A stretch of DNA of 64,000 bases from Christensenellaceae bacterium (GCA_031261085.1 JAISKB010000025.1:57496-121495); one strand, 5' to 3'; positions 29,347-38,972 are shown, numbered from the stretch's first letter. Translations and numbers: made by a program. Notes: generated from the sequence alone by a model not told the origin.

Positions 29347-30603
29347 ATGCGATTTGGCATTTGTACCATCGATGAATTTGATGTGCGGGGCAAAACGGTG
29401 CTTTGCCGCATCGACATCAACCAGCCGGTAGACCGTGAAAAGGGCACGCTCAAAAGCATTGCGCGCATCACGGCCTGCGTGCCCACGCTAAAAGAGCTTA
29501 CCGATAAGGGCGCCAAGCTGGTGCTGCTGGCGCACCAGGGCTCCGACATCGAATATAAGAATTTTTATACCACCGCGCCGCACGCCAAGGTGCTCAGCGA
29601 GCTGCTGGGCAAGCAGGTGCGGTTTGTGGATGACGTGACCGGCCCCGCCGCGCGCGCGGCCATACAGGCGCTGGAGAGCGGCGACATACTGCTGCTCGAC
29701 AACGTGCGCTTTTGCTCGGAGGAGCAAACGCTGTTTGAAATGAAGCTGTGCCTCACGCACGAGCAGCAGGCGCAAACGCAGGTTGTGCAAAAGCTGGCGC
29801 CGCTGGGCGACCTGTATGTGTGTGACGCCTTCGCGGCCGCGCACCGCGACCAGCCCACGCTGTGCGGGTTTGAGCAGGTGCTGCCCAGCGCGATGGGCAG
29901 GCTGTTTGAGCGGGAGTACTGCGTGATATCCGAGCTGATGGAAGCCCCCGCGCGCCCCTGCACGTTTGTGCTGGGCGGGTCCAAAATATCCGACGCGTTT
30001 ATGATGATGGATACCGTGCTAAAGGGCGGCGTTGCGGATAAGGTACTGACAGGCGGGCTGGTGGGTCATATTCTGCTTGCGGGAAGGGGCGAAGACATAG
30101 GCGCCGGGAGCCTGGACTTCATCATAAAATCCAACTATGGCGAATACATACAAGCGGGCAAAGAACTCTATACAAAATATGCCGGGCATATCGAGCTGCC
30201 CGAGGACCTTGCCTATGTAACCGACGGCAAGCGGCAGGAGGACGATATAGGCGGCATACCGCACGAAATTATGGCGATGGATATTGGCCAAAAAACGGCG
30301 GCGCGCTACCAGCGGATCATCCGCGACTCCAAAACGGTGTTTGCCAACGGGCCCATGGGCGTGTTTGAACAGCCCGAAACCGAGCTGGGCACCAAGGCCG
30401 TGTGGGATGCGATGGCCGACACCGCAGCGTATACCGTGGTGGGCGGCGGGGATAGCGTAACGGCCGCGGCCAAGTTTGGCGTGGCGGGGAAGATAGGCTA
30501 TATCTGCACCGGCGGCGGTGCGCTGATACGCTTTTTAACAGGAGAGGAGCTACCGGTGGTTAAGGCGCTGCGCCATGCGGCCAAGGCCTTCCCGCCGGCA
30601 TAA
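29347..30603 (+). CDS. Archaeal-type phosphoglycerate kinase family protein
   Basis: RIDINQPVD, GAKLVLLAHQG, LLLDNVRFCSEE, DAFAAAHRDQPTLCGF, PCTFVLGGSKISDAF, FANGPMGVFE, VVGGGDS, ICTGGGALIRFLTGEELPVV. Confidence 0.87.
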   Translation: MRFGICTIDEFDVRGKTVLCRIDINQPVDREKGTLKSIARITACVPTLKELTDKGAKLVLLAHQGSDIEYKNFYTTAPHAKVLSELLGKQVRFVDDVTGPAARAAIQALESGDILLLDNVRFCSEEQTLFEMKLCLTHEQQAQTQVVQKLAPLGDLYVCDAFAAAHRDQPTLCGFEQVLPSAMGRLFEREYCVISELMEAPARPCTFVLGGSKISDAFMMMDTVLKGGVADKVLTGGLVGHILLAGRGEDIGAGSLDFIIKSNYGEYIQAGKELYTKYAGHIELPEDLAYVTDGKRQEDDIGGIPHEIMAMDIGQKTAARYQRIIRDSKTVFANGPMGVFEQPETELGTKAVWDAMADTAAYTVVGGGDSVTAAAKFGVAGKIGYICTGGGALIRFLTGEELPVVKALRHAAKAFPPA

Positions 30604-30614
30604 AGGCAAACGCT

Positions 30615-31865
30615 ATGCAAGTGGAATTAGGATTTGGCGCGGGCGTGCAAACGCTATGCGTGCCGCAGCGAAACCTGCTGGGCGTGCTGGCGCCCAACGA
30701 GGTGGAAAAGGGGCTTACGGGCGAGGCCGAGGTGGTTCGCGCGCTCGAAAACCCCATAGGCAGCGGGCGCCTCGCAAGCATCATTCGCCCGGGCGAGAAG
30801 GTAGCCATCATCACCAGCGACATCACCCGGCCCATGCCCACGGCAACGGTACTGCCCGCGCTGCTGCGCGAGCTGTATGCTGGCGGGGCGAAGCCGCAGG
30901 ATATTACGCTGGTGTTTGCGCTGGGCAGCCACCGGCCGCATACGCCCGAGGAGCAAAAAAAGCTGGCGGGCGACTTTGCGTTTTCACAGATACGCTGTGT
31001 GGATGGCGATGTGAACGACTGCGTGCACATAGGCACGACCCGGCGCGGCACGCCGGTGGATATCGTGCGGGCCGTGGCCGAGGCGGATAGGCGCATCTGC
31101 CTGGGCAATATCGAATATCACTATTTTGCGGGGTATTCGGGCGGCGCCAAGGCGGTTATGCCGGGGGTATCTACCCGGGCGGCCATACAGTCCAACCACA
31201 GCCGCATGGTGGAGGCCGCCGCCTGCGCCGGGAGGCTTGCGGGCAACCCCGTGCGGGAGGATATCGAAGAAGCGGCGGCTATGGTGGGCGTCGATTTTAT
31301 ACTCAACGTGGTGCTCGACGAGCACAAGCATATCGTGCGGGCCGTGGCCGGGGATGTAACGCTGGCGCACCGCGAGGGCTGCGCGTATCTCGATGAGCTG
31401 TATGCCAAACCCATCGCGGCGCGGGCGGATATCGTAGTCGTGTCGCAGGGCGGCGCGCCCAAGGATATCAACCTGTATCAAACGCAAAAGGCGCTGGATA
31501 ACGCCAAGCATGCCGTGAAGGATGGCGGCGTCATCATACTGGTAGGCTCCTGCAAGGAGGGCTTGGGCGAGCATGTGTTTGAGGAATGGATGACCAAATC
31601 GCCTTCGTCAAAGGCCATGATAGAGCGCATTGGGAAGGATTTTCAGCTGGGCGGGCACAAGGCGGCGGCCATCGCGATGGTGCTGCAAAGCGCGGATATC
31701 TACCTGGTTTCCGAGCTGGACGCAAGCTTTGTGCGCTCCATTTTCCTCACGCCGTTTGCCACCGTGCAGGAGGCGTTCGATGCCGCGCTTGCAAAGCTGG
31801 GCAGCGAGGCTGGCGTTTTGGTCATGCCCTATGGCGGTTCCACATTGCCACGGGCTAAAGTATAA
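30615..31865 (+). CDS. LarA-family (nickel-pincer lactate racemase-like) 2-hydroxyacid racemase/epimerase
   Basis: SDITRPMP, HRPHTPEE, HYFAGYSGGAK with H 10 residues before K and a second H 16 residues after it, NLYQTQKAL. Confidence 0.88.
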   Translation: MQVELGFGAGVQTLCVPQRNLLGVLAPNEVEKGLTGEAEVVRALENPIGSGRLASIIRPGEKVAIITSDITRPMPTATVLPALLRELYAGGAKPQDITLVFALGSHRPHTPEEQKKLAGDFAFSQIRCVDGDVNDCVHIGTTRRGTPVDIVRAVAEADRRICLGNIEYHYFAGYSGGAKAVMPGVSTRAAIQSNHSRMVEAAACAGRLAGNPVREDIEEAAAMVGVDFILNVVLDEHKHIVRAVAGDVTLAHREGCAYLDELYAKPIAARADIVVVSQGGAPKDINLYQTQKALDNAKHAVKDGGVIILVGSCKEGLGEHVFEEWMTKSPSSKAMIERIGKDFQLGGHKAAAIAMVLQSADIYLVSELDASFVRSIFLTPFATVQEAFDAALAKLGSEAGVLVMPYGGSTLPRAKV

Positions 31866-31919
31866 TTAAAAAATCTATAACATTTATATTATAAGCAAAA
31901 GCGGAAGGGGTACAAAAAT

Positions 31920-33095
31920 ATGGATTACGCAAAGGAGAGCCTGAGGCTCCACGAACAATGGAAGGGCAAAATCGAGGTCGTCGCAACGGTGCCCGTAAAA
32001 ACCAAAGAGGACTTATCGCTGGCGTATACGCCGGGCGTGGCGCAGCCTTGCCTGGAGATACAAAAGGATGTGGATAAAAGCTATGACCTGACCCGCCGGT
32101 GGAACATGTGCCTGGTGGTTACGGATGGCACGGCGGTGCTGGGCCTGGGCGATATAGGCCCCGAAGCCGGCATGCCCGTTATGGAGGGCAAGTGCGTGCT
32201 GTTCAAATCCTTCGGCGATGTGGATGCTTTCCCGCTGTGCATCAAGTCTAAGGATGTGGATGAAATCGTCAACACGATACATCTCATTTCGGGCAGCTTT
32301 GGCGGCGTCAACCTGGAGGACATCGCCGCGCCCCGCTGCTTCGAAATAGAGAAGAAGCTAAAGGAAAAGTGCGACATCCCGATTTTCCACGATGATCAGC
32401 ACGGCACCGCCGTCATCACGCTGGCCGGGCTTACCAACGCGCTGAAGGTGGTGGGCAAAAAGAAGCAGGATGTTAAGGTCGTCATCAACGGGGCCGGCGC
32501 GGCGGCGATTTCCATCACCAAGCTGCTGCTGAGCGATGGCATAAAGGATGTAACGCTGTGCGATCGCGGCGGCGCTATTTATGAGGGCCGCACCCAAAAC
32601 ATGAACGCCATCAAGGCCGAAATGGCCAAGGTGACCAACCCCGCCAAAAAAGCGGGCAGCCTGGCCGATGTGCTGGCCGGGGCCGATGTGTTCATCGGCG
32701 TATCCGCGCCCGGCGCCGTTACCGCCGATATGGTAAAGACCATGGCCAGGGATGCCATCATATTCGCCTGCGCAAACCCCACGCCCGAAATATTCCCCGA
32801 TGAAGCCAAGGCGGGCGGCGCGGTGGTCATTGCGACCGGCCGCAGCGATTTCCCCAACCAAATCAACAATGTGCTGGCGTTCCCCGGCATATTCCGCGGT
32901 GCGTTCGATGTGCGCGCGCGGGATATCAACGACGAGATGAAGATAGCTGCCAGCCGTGCGCTGGCCGAGCTGATTTCGGATGAAGAGCTCACGGCGGATT
33001 ATATCATACCCAAGGCGTTTGACCCGCGCGTGGGCAAGGCGGTGGCCAAGGCGGTGGCCGAGGCCGCGCGCAAGAGCGGCGTGGCGAGGATATAA
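31920..33095 (+). CDS. NAD(P)-dependent malic enzyme
   Basis: LAYTPGVAQPC, VTDGTAVLGLGDIGPEAGMPVMEGK, IPIFHDDQHGTAVI, FACANPTPEIFPDEA. Confidence 0.95.
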   Translation: MDYAKESLRLHEQWKGKIEVVATVPVKTKEDLSLAYTPGVAQPCLEIQKDVDKSYDLTRRWNMCLVVTDGTAVLGLGDIGPEAGMPVMEGKCVLFKSFGDVDAFPLCIKSKDVDEIVNTIHLISGSFGGVNLEDIAAPRCFEIEKKLKEKCDIPIFHDDQHGTAVITLAGLTNALKVVGKKKQDVKVVINGAGAAAISITKLLLSDGIKDVTLCDRGGAIYEGRTQNMNAIKAEMAKVTNPAKKAGSLADVLAGADVFIGVSAPGAVTADMVKTMARDAIIFACANPTPEIFPDEAKAGGAVVIATGRSDFPNQINNVLAFPGIFRGAFDVRARDINDEMKIAASRALAELISDEELTADYIIPKAFDPRVGKAVAKAVAEAARKSGVARI

Positions 33096-33104
33096 GGGGG
33101 ATTA

Positions 33105-33290
33105 TTACCCACCCCCTAACCCCCTCCCAAGGGGGGGAACGTTTGGGGAACGTTTGGGGAACGTTTTTGCGGGGATTCTGATCCCCACACCCCAACCGGG
33201 GCGCGGGGGCTTGCCCCCGCAAACAAACATCCTTCATTCTCTTCCCCTTCCTTGGGGAAGGGGCCAGGGGATGGGGGAAAACTCCTATCC
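33105..33290. repeat. Dispersed GC-rich intergenic repeat cluster, copy 2 (with three tandem GGGGAACGTTT units)
   Basis: CACCCCCTAACCCCCTCCCAAGGGGG, (GGGGAACGTTT)x3 at 33134-33166, GCGGGGGCTTGCCCCCGCAAACAAAC, CTTCCCCTTCCTTGGGGAAGGGGCCAGGGGATGGGG. Confidence 0.75.
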
Positions 33291-33361
33291 AATATTTTAG
33301 CTTAAAACAATAGCCAACAAGGGCAAGGGGCTTGCCCCAAAAGGAACAGGAGGTTTTTATT

Positions 33362-34210
33362 ATGGATGCTGCAAAAAAGCAGGAATTGGAACGGTTTGCC
33401 CTGCAAATTCGCATCGGCGCGCTGGAGCAGTTTAAATCGCGCGGCTTCGGCCATGTGGGCGGCTCGCTCAGCGTGGCGGATCTGCTTTCGGTGCTGTATA
33501 AAACGCAGATGACGATAGACCCGAAGGATCCGCGCAAGCCGGACCGCGATAAGCTGGTGTGCTCCAAGGGCCATGCCGGCCCCGCCATATACTCCACGCT
33601 GGCGCTGCTGGGGTACTTCCCCTACGAAGTGCTCAAAACGCTCAACCAGCCCGGCACAACGCTGCCCAGCCACTGCGACCGCAACAAAACGCCGGGCGTG
33701 GATATGACCACGGGCTCTTTGGGGCAAGGCACCTCGCTGGCGTGCGGCATGGCGCTGGGCGATAGAATCAAAGGGCGCAAAAACCGCGTGTTCTTAATCG
33801 TAGGCGATGGCGAGGCCGATGAGGGCCAGGTTTGGGAGGCGTGCATGTTCGCTTCCGCCAAAAAACTTTCCAACCTGGTGCTGCTGCTGGATTACAACAA
33901 AAAGCAGCTGGATGGCCCGGTGAAAGAAATACTCGATCCGCTCGACTTCGAAGCCAAATTCAAGGCCTTTGGGTTTGATACCGTCACCATAGATGGCAAC
34001 GATGCGGCGGCGCTGTACGACGCGCTGGAACGCACCAAGAAGGGCGGGGACAAGCCCTTCGCCATCGTGCTGGATACCATAAAGGGCAAGGGCGTGGAAG
34101 AGATAGAGAACATGGCGGCCAACCACAGCGTTACGGCCGATACCCAGCAGTGGGATGTATGGCAAAAGGGACTTATAGCGAAACTCGAAAACGAGGAGGG
34201 AATCGCATGA
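33362..34210 (+). CDS. Transketolase, N-terminal (TPP-binding) subunit
   Basis: GHVGGSLSVADLLSVLY, SKGHAGPAIYSTLALLGYF, GSLGQGTSLACGMAL, VGDGEADEGQVWEA. Confidence 0.93.
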   Translation: MDAAKKQELERFALQIRIGALEQFKSRGFGHVGGSLSVADLLSVLYKTQMTIDPKDPRKPDRDKLVCSKGHAGPAIYSTLALLGYFPYEVLKTLNQPGTTLPSHCDRNKTPGVDMTTGSLGQGTSLACGMALGDRIKGRKNRVFLIVGDGEADEGQVWEACMFASAKKLSNLVLLLDYNKKQLDGPVKEILDPLDFEAKFKAFGFDTVTIDGNDAAALYDALERTKKGGDKPFAIVLDTIKGKGVEEIENMAANHSVTADTQQWDVWQKGLIAKLENEEGIA

Positions 34211-35157
34211 ATATCGTGTATAACGGGCAAAACGACCCGCGCGCGTTTAAGGATGTGTTGGGTCAGGTCATACCGGCGCTCGCGGCCGAGGATGAAAACA
34301 TCATCTACCTAGACGCCGACCTTATGAGCTGCATAGGCACCAAAAAATGGGCGGATGGCAACCCCACGCGCGGGATCAACTGCGGCATATCCGAAGCCAA
34401 CATGATAGGCGTGGCGGCGGGGCTGGCGGCCAGCGGCTTTAAGCCCATCGTGCATACGTTTGGGCCCTTCGCTTCGCGCCGGGCGTTCGACCAGGTGTTC
34501 CTTTCGGCCGGGTACGCGGGCAACGACATTACCGTAATCGGCACGGATCCGGGCGTTTGCGCGGCGTTCAACGGCGGCACCCACATGCCGTTTGAGGATG
34601 TGGCGCTGTACCGCACGCTGCCCACCGCGACCATACTCGACATCACCGATGCCAACATGCTCATCTCGGTGCTCAAGCAGTGCAAGGATAGGCCTGGCGT
34701 CAAGTATATCCGCGTGGGGCGCAAAAATGCCGCCAAGGTGTTTGCCGATGGCGAGGAAACGCCCATAGGCAAGGCCATCCCGCTTAGGGAGGGCAAGGAT
34801 GCTGTGATATTCGCCGCGGGCATTATGGTGCATGAGGCGATGCAGGCGGCGGAGCAATTGCTCTCGCAGGGCATAAGCGCCGCGGTGGTCAACATATTTA
34901 CCATCAAGCCGCTGGATACCGAAACCGTGCTGCGCTACGCCAAGGCTGCCGGCCGCGCCGTGGTGGCCGAAAACCACAATAAGATAGGCGGGCTATATAG
35001 CGCGGTATGCGAGGCGCTGGCCAAGGAGGGCGTCGCGCGCGTGGACTATGTGGCGGTAGAGGATGAATATGGCGAGGTGGGCCCGCAGGATTATTTGCAA
35101 AAGCGCTTTGGCCTAACCGCCGCGCACATTGTGGAAAAGGTTAAGGGCTTGCTTTAA
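34207..35157 (+). CDS. Transketolase, C-terminal subunit
   Basis: INCGISEANMIGVAAGLAASG, TFGPFASRRAFDQV, HMPFEDVALYRTLPTATI; 4-bp overlap with the N-terminal subunit gene. Confidence 0.93.
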   Translation: MNIVYNGQNDPRAFKDVLGQVIPALAAEDENIIYLDADLMSCIGTKKWADGNPTRGINCGISEANMIGVAAGLAASGFKPIVHTFGPFASRRAFDQVFLSAGYAGNDITVIGTDPGVCAAFNGGTHMPFEDVALYRTLPTATILDITDANMLISVLKQCKDRPGVKYIRVGRKNAAKVFADGEETPIGKAIPLREGKDAVIFAAGIMVHEAMQAAEQLLSQGISAAVVNIFTIKPLDTETVLRYAKAAGRAVVAENHNKIGGLYSAVCEALAKEGVARVDYVAVEDEYGEVGPQDYLQKRFGLTAAHIVEKVKGLL

Positions 35158-35194
35158 AAGAAATGCTTGCTAAACATAGCGGGAATGCGTTGTT

Positions 35195-35220
35195 TCCCCC
35201 TCTTTGAGGGGGATTTTTTA
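35195..35220 (+). terminator. Rho-independent terminator after transketolase
   Basis: CCCCCTCTTTGAGGGGGATTTTTT. Confidence 0.8.
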
Positions 35221-35371
35221 TGGCGGGCTTGCCGCTGGCTTGGGGCAGATTACCGCGAAATGCTTCATCAAAAGTTCCCCCTCCCTTTATTCTATATGGT
35301 ACAATAGATAAAGCCCAACACGGGCGGAGGCCTGTTATTGCTTGGGAAATAAAATATACAGGGGGAGCCAT

Positions 35372-36085
35372 ATGTGCGCGCAGCAGCTCAAAACCATATT
35401 GGAGCAAGGCGGCTATGTGGGGCGCGGCGTGTTGCTGGGGCTAAGCCCCGGGGCAAAATGCGCCGCCATGGCCTATTTCATCATGGGCCGCAGCGCCAAC
35501 AGCCAAAACCGCCGGTTTGTGCGGCAGGGGGATGGCATTTGCATACAGGCGGTGGACGCGGCGGCGGTGGTGGGGAACCCGAGCCTGGTGTTTTATACGC
35601 CGGTGCGCAGGGTGGGCCCGCATACGATCGTGACCAATGGCGACCAGACCGACACCATCTATGCGGCGCTGCTGCGGGGCGATACCTTTGAGGATGCGCT
35701 GCGCACCCGCCGCTTTGAGCCGGACGCGCCCCATTTTACCCCGCGCATCAGCGGCCTGCTCACCGTGACCGGGGGCGCCCTCACCTATACTTTGAGCATA
35801 CTCAAAAGCGCGGATGTGCAGGGGCGCGCCTGCCTGCGCCAATTTTTTGAATATGAACCGCGGATGGGCTTGGGGCATTTGCTGCACACCTATAGGGGCG
35901 ATGGCGACCCGCTGCCCGCGTTTGCGGGGGAACCGGCGGAGGTGGAGCTGCCGCCCACGGCGCAGGAGTTGGCCGCGCTGCTATGGCAAAGCCTGCACCC
36001 CGCATACAAGGTATCGCTGTTTGTGCGGTATGCCGATTTGGCGACGGGCGGCGAGCAAAGCCGCATCTATAACCAACATGAATGA
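35372..36085 (+). CDS. IMP cyclohydrolase, PurO-type (PF07826-like)
   Basis: GVLLGLSPGAKCAAMAYFIMGRSANSQNRRFV, TNGDQTDTIY, TPRISGLLTV; adjacent to AICAR transformylase. Confidence 0.82.
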   Translation: MCAQQLKTILEQGGYVGRGVLLGLSPGAKCAAMAYFIMGRSANSQNRRFVRQGDGICIQAVDAAAVVGNPSLVFYTPVRRVGPHTIVTNGDQTDTIYAALLRGDTFEDALRTRRFEPDAPHFTPRISGLLTVTGGALTYTLSILKSADVQGRACLRQFFEYEPRMGLGHLLHTYRGDGDPLPAFAGEPAEVELPPTAQELAALLWQSLHPAYKVSLFVRYADLATGGEQSRIYNQHE

Positions 36086-36102
36086 TAAACGAGGAGAGAA
36101 CC

Positions 36103-37284
36103 ATGCAGGAACTGCCGCTTAAATATGGATGCAACCCAAACCAGGCCCCCGCGCGCGTGTTCGTGGAGCAGGGCGCGCTGCCCATACAGGTGCTCAACGG
36201 CCAGCCGGGGTATATCAACCTGCTGGATGCGCTGAACGGCTGGCAGCTGGTGCGGGAACTCAAAAGCGCCGCGGGCTTGCCCGCCGCGGCGTCGTTTAAG
36301 CATGTGAGCCCGGCGGGCGCGGCGGTGGGCTTGCCGCTGAGCGAGGGCTTGCGGGCGATGTATTTTGCCGACGGAATCGAAGGGCTGGAGGATTCCCCCT
36401 TGGCCTGCGCGTATGTGCGCGCGCGGGGTGCGGATAGGATGTCGTCCTTTGGCGATTTTGCGGCGCTCAGCGATGTGTGCGATAGAGCCACCGCCAACGC
36501 GCTCAAAAACGAGGTTTCGGATGGCGTGATTGCGCCGGGGTATACAGATGAGGCGCTGCGCGTGCTGCGGGCCAAGCGCAAGGGCGCGTATACCATACTG
36601 CGCATCGACCCGGACTATACGCCGGCGGCGCAGGAGCGGCGGCAGGTATTTGGGGTCACGTTTGAACAGCGGCGCAACGATGCCGTGTTTGAAGACGCGG
36701 CGTTTGCCAACATCGTGACGCAAAATAAAAATATCCCCGCGGAGGCCCTGCGGGACCTGCGCGTGGCGCTTATCGCGCTGAAATATACGCAATCCAACTC
36801 CGTATGCTATGCGAAAGATGGCCAAACCATAGGCGTGGGCGCGGGGCAGCAAAGCCGCATACACTGTACCCGCATCGCGGGGGATAAGGCGGACCTGTGG
36901 CACCTGCGCCAGCACCCGCAGGTATTGGCGCTGCCGTTTTTGCCCGGCGTTGCCCGGCCGGATAGGGATAACGCCATCGACACCTACCTTGGCGAAACGC
37001 CGGAGGCCGTGCTGGCCGACGGCTGCTGGCAGCGGCTGCTTTTGGCCCGGCCGGCGACGCTCACGGGGGCGGATAAACGGGCGTACCTGGCGGGCGTGAG
37101 CGGCGTGGCGCTAGCTAGCGATGCGTTTTTCCCATTTGATGATAATATCGACCGCGCCAAGCGGAGCGGGGTAAGCTACATCGCGCAGCCGGGCGGTTCG
37201 GTGCGGGATGCGCAGGTGATTGCCGCCTGCGACCGGCAGGGCATAGCCATGGCGTTTACGGGGACGCGGTTGTTCCATCATTGA
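36103..37284 (+). CDS. Phosphoribosylaminoimidazolecarboxamide (AICAR) formyltransferase, stand-alone
   Basis: [75 protein letters not shown]; lacks the MGS-like cyclohydrolase half of PurH. Confidence 0.92.
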   Translation: MQELPLKYGCNPNQAPARVFVEQGALPIQVLNGQPGYINLLDALNGWQLVRELKSAAGLPAAASFKHVSPAGAAVGLPLSEGLRAMYFADGIEGLEDSPLACAYVRARGADRMSSFGDFAALSDVCDRATANALKNEVSDGVIAPGYTDEALRVLRAKRKGAYTILRIDPDYTPAAQERRQVFGVTFEQRRNDAVFEDAAFANIVTQNKNIPAEALRDLRVALIALKYTQSNSVCYAKDGQTIGVGAGQQSRIHCTRIAGDKADLWHLRQHPQVLALPFLPGVARPDRDNAIDTYLGETPEAVLADGCWQRLLLARPATLTGADKRAYLAGVSGVALASDAFFPFDDNIDRAKRSGVSYIAQPGGSVRDAQVIAACDRQGIAMAFTGTRLFHH

Positions 37285-37374
37285 GAGGGGCTGGGGGAGG
37301 GGATGCATTTTATCTCATCCCCAAAGTTTACTGGCGAAACAACGTATAAGCAGGGCGGTTCGTGAGGAGATAGT

Positions 37375-38352
37375 ATGAAGAAATATATTTTGGAGCTCTG
37401 CCTAGTGGTGGTCATTTTAGTATCGCTGATAGGATGTGCATTTAGTTTGCTTGGACATATATACACAGAGGTCAAACTGGCGTTAGAGCAGTGGCATCAA
37501 TTGAGTTTGGAATTTCAAGCTATCGGTAGAGATGGTGATGAGGAAATCACATACGATACAAACGAGGAAACACCGCTGTTACTGGCAATTTACAGCAATG
37601 ATGTGGAGCGCGTACGAAGCGTTGTAAATGCTCCGGGATTTGATGCAAGCGAGATTACGGCCGGGCCGGATCCATCGAAGAATTATGGACCATGGACGCC
37701 CAGTACACCCTTGGCTGCAGCCTGTAACTATGGGAACTATGAAATCATAAAATTATTGTTGAATCAAAAAGGGGTAACAGCCGCATATGTGGAAGGTACC
37801 GCTTGGGCCCCTCTTATGCGGGCAGTCAGCAGTTATCAGCAGGATGATTATAAAACCGTGCAGCTGTTGCTGGAACGCGGAGCGGAAGTGAATATTGTAA
37901 ATGGCTGGCAGACGCCTATTGATGTTGCTACCTCTATGTCGCCGTATCGGGGTTTATATGAGTATAATGAAGAGGTCGGCGAGGGGATTGTGCAGGTAGT
38001 AGGCTTACTACTGGATAACGGCGCGGACACGGATGGACATAGCGTGGGACTGGATTATTTGCTGCTGGATAACGCGGCTACCGCGGGCAACATAGCGTTG
38101 GTAAATTATTTGATCGTTGAGCGGGGCTTTGATGTAAACCAGCGGAACGAAAGGGGCCAAACGGCGCTGATACGGCTAACATGGTATTTGGGGTTAGGGC
38201 AAAATGATGCCGCTATGGCGGAGCTTTTGCTACAACATGGGGCCGATAAAAACATTCGGGATAATCGCGGCCTGAGTGCATATGATTACGCAATGAAAAA
38301 AGAAGGTGAAGATTTGGCGGGCTTTTTAAAGCCGACAAGATACTGGCCGTAG
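37375..38352 (+). CDS. Ankyrin-repeat putative lipoprotein
   Basis: N-terminal hydrophobic segment with LIGC; repeats such as TPLAAACNYGNYEIIKLLL, QTALIRLTWYLGLGQNDAAMAELLLQHGADKNIRDNRGLSAYDYAM. Confidence 0.75.
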   Translation: MKKYILELCLVVVILVSLIGCAFSLLGHIYTEVKLALEQWHQLSLEFQAIGRDGDEEITYDTNEETPLLLAIYSNDVERVRSVVNAPGFDASEITAGPDPSKNYGPWTPSTPLAAACNYGNYEIIKLLLNQKGVTAAYVEGTAWAPLMRAVSSYQQDDYKTVQLLLERGAEVNIVNGWQTPIDVATSMSPYRGLYEYNEEVGEGIVQVVGLLLDNGADTDGHSVGLDYLLLDNAATAGNIALVNYLIVERGFDVNQRNERGQTALIRLTWYLGLGQNDAAMAELLLQHGADKNIRDNRGLSAYDYAMKKEGEDLAGFLKPTRYWP

Positions 38353-38396
38353 TCCATGCAGTATGCTTTTGTTGCTGTCATAGGGGGGTAGGCGCT

Positions 38397-38972
38397 TTAC
38401 AGTATAATGGCCTCAATCCCCATCAGTCTGCCCAATGCGGCAATTTCTTTTGCCCGTTTCCCATATGTTAAGGATTGATGGTGCGTTCCCCCAACCATAC
38501 TGTATCTTTTTAGACACTCTGCAAGTGGGCAATTGGGCTTAAATTTAAATACGGGGCTGTCAATTTTGCCAAGATGTTTGAAATTATCAATTTGTCCCTC
38601 TATGGCGACATAACGGAAGGTTCCATCACCCCGAGAAACGATGGATAGAAGCGTGGCGGTTCCGGGCTGTAAAGATACGGCTGGCGTAAGGGGCGACATT
38701 GCCGCTTTAGATGCCCACGAAAAATCTTTAGCGACTATGCGGATTGGTTGATCCTGCCTAGCCATGCCGATATTCACTTCGGCCATATGGCTCATAACAA
38801 AAGCTTCGCTTTCAAAATCCATAGTAAATATTTCGGAAAGTGTAGCGCATCCGCACAATGCATTTAGTATCACGCTGCCGGCGGCTGCGGAAACATCGCC
38901 CTCCGCCGCATATCCTATCCCTTCTGCCATCAACTTGCATGCGGCAAAAAAAGGCGGTGTTTTGATGCTACT
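38397..38972 (-). pseudogene. Truncated L-arabinose/L-fucose isomerase-like C-terminal fragment
   Basis: LMAEGIGYAAEGDVSAAA, FVMSHMAEVN, VGGTHHQSLTYGKRAKEIAALGRLMGIEAIIL resemble AraA-type isomerases; only about 190 aa remain, with the N-terminal domains absent. Confidence 0.6.

Noticed and set aside
33134-33166. Possible CRISPR-like tandem repeat
   Set aside because: 11-bp units directly abutting with no spacers and no cas genes in the window.
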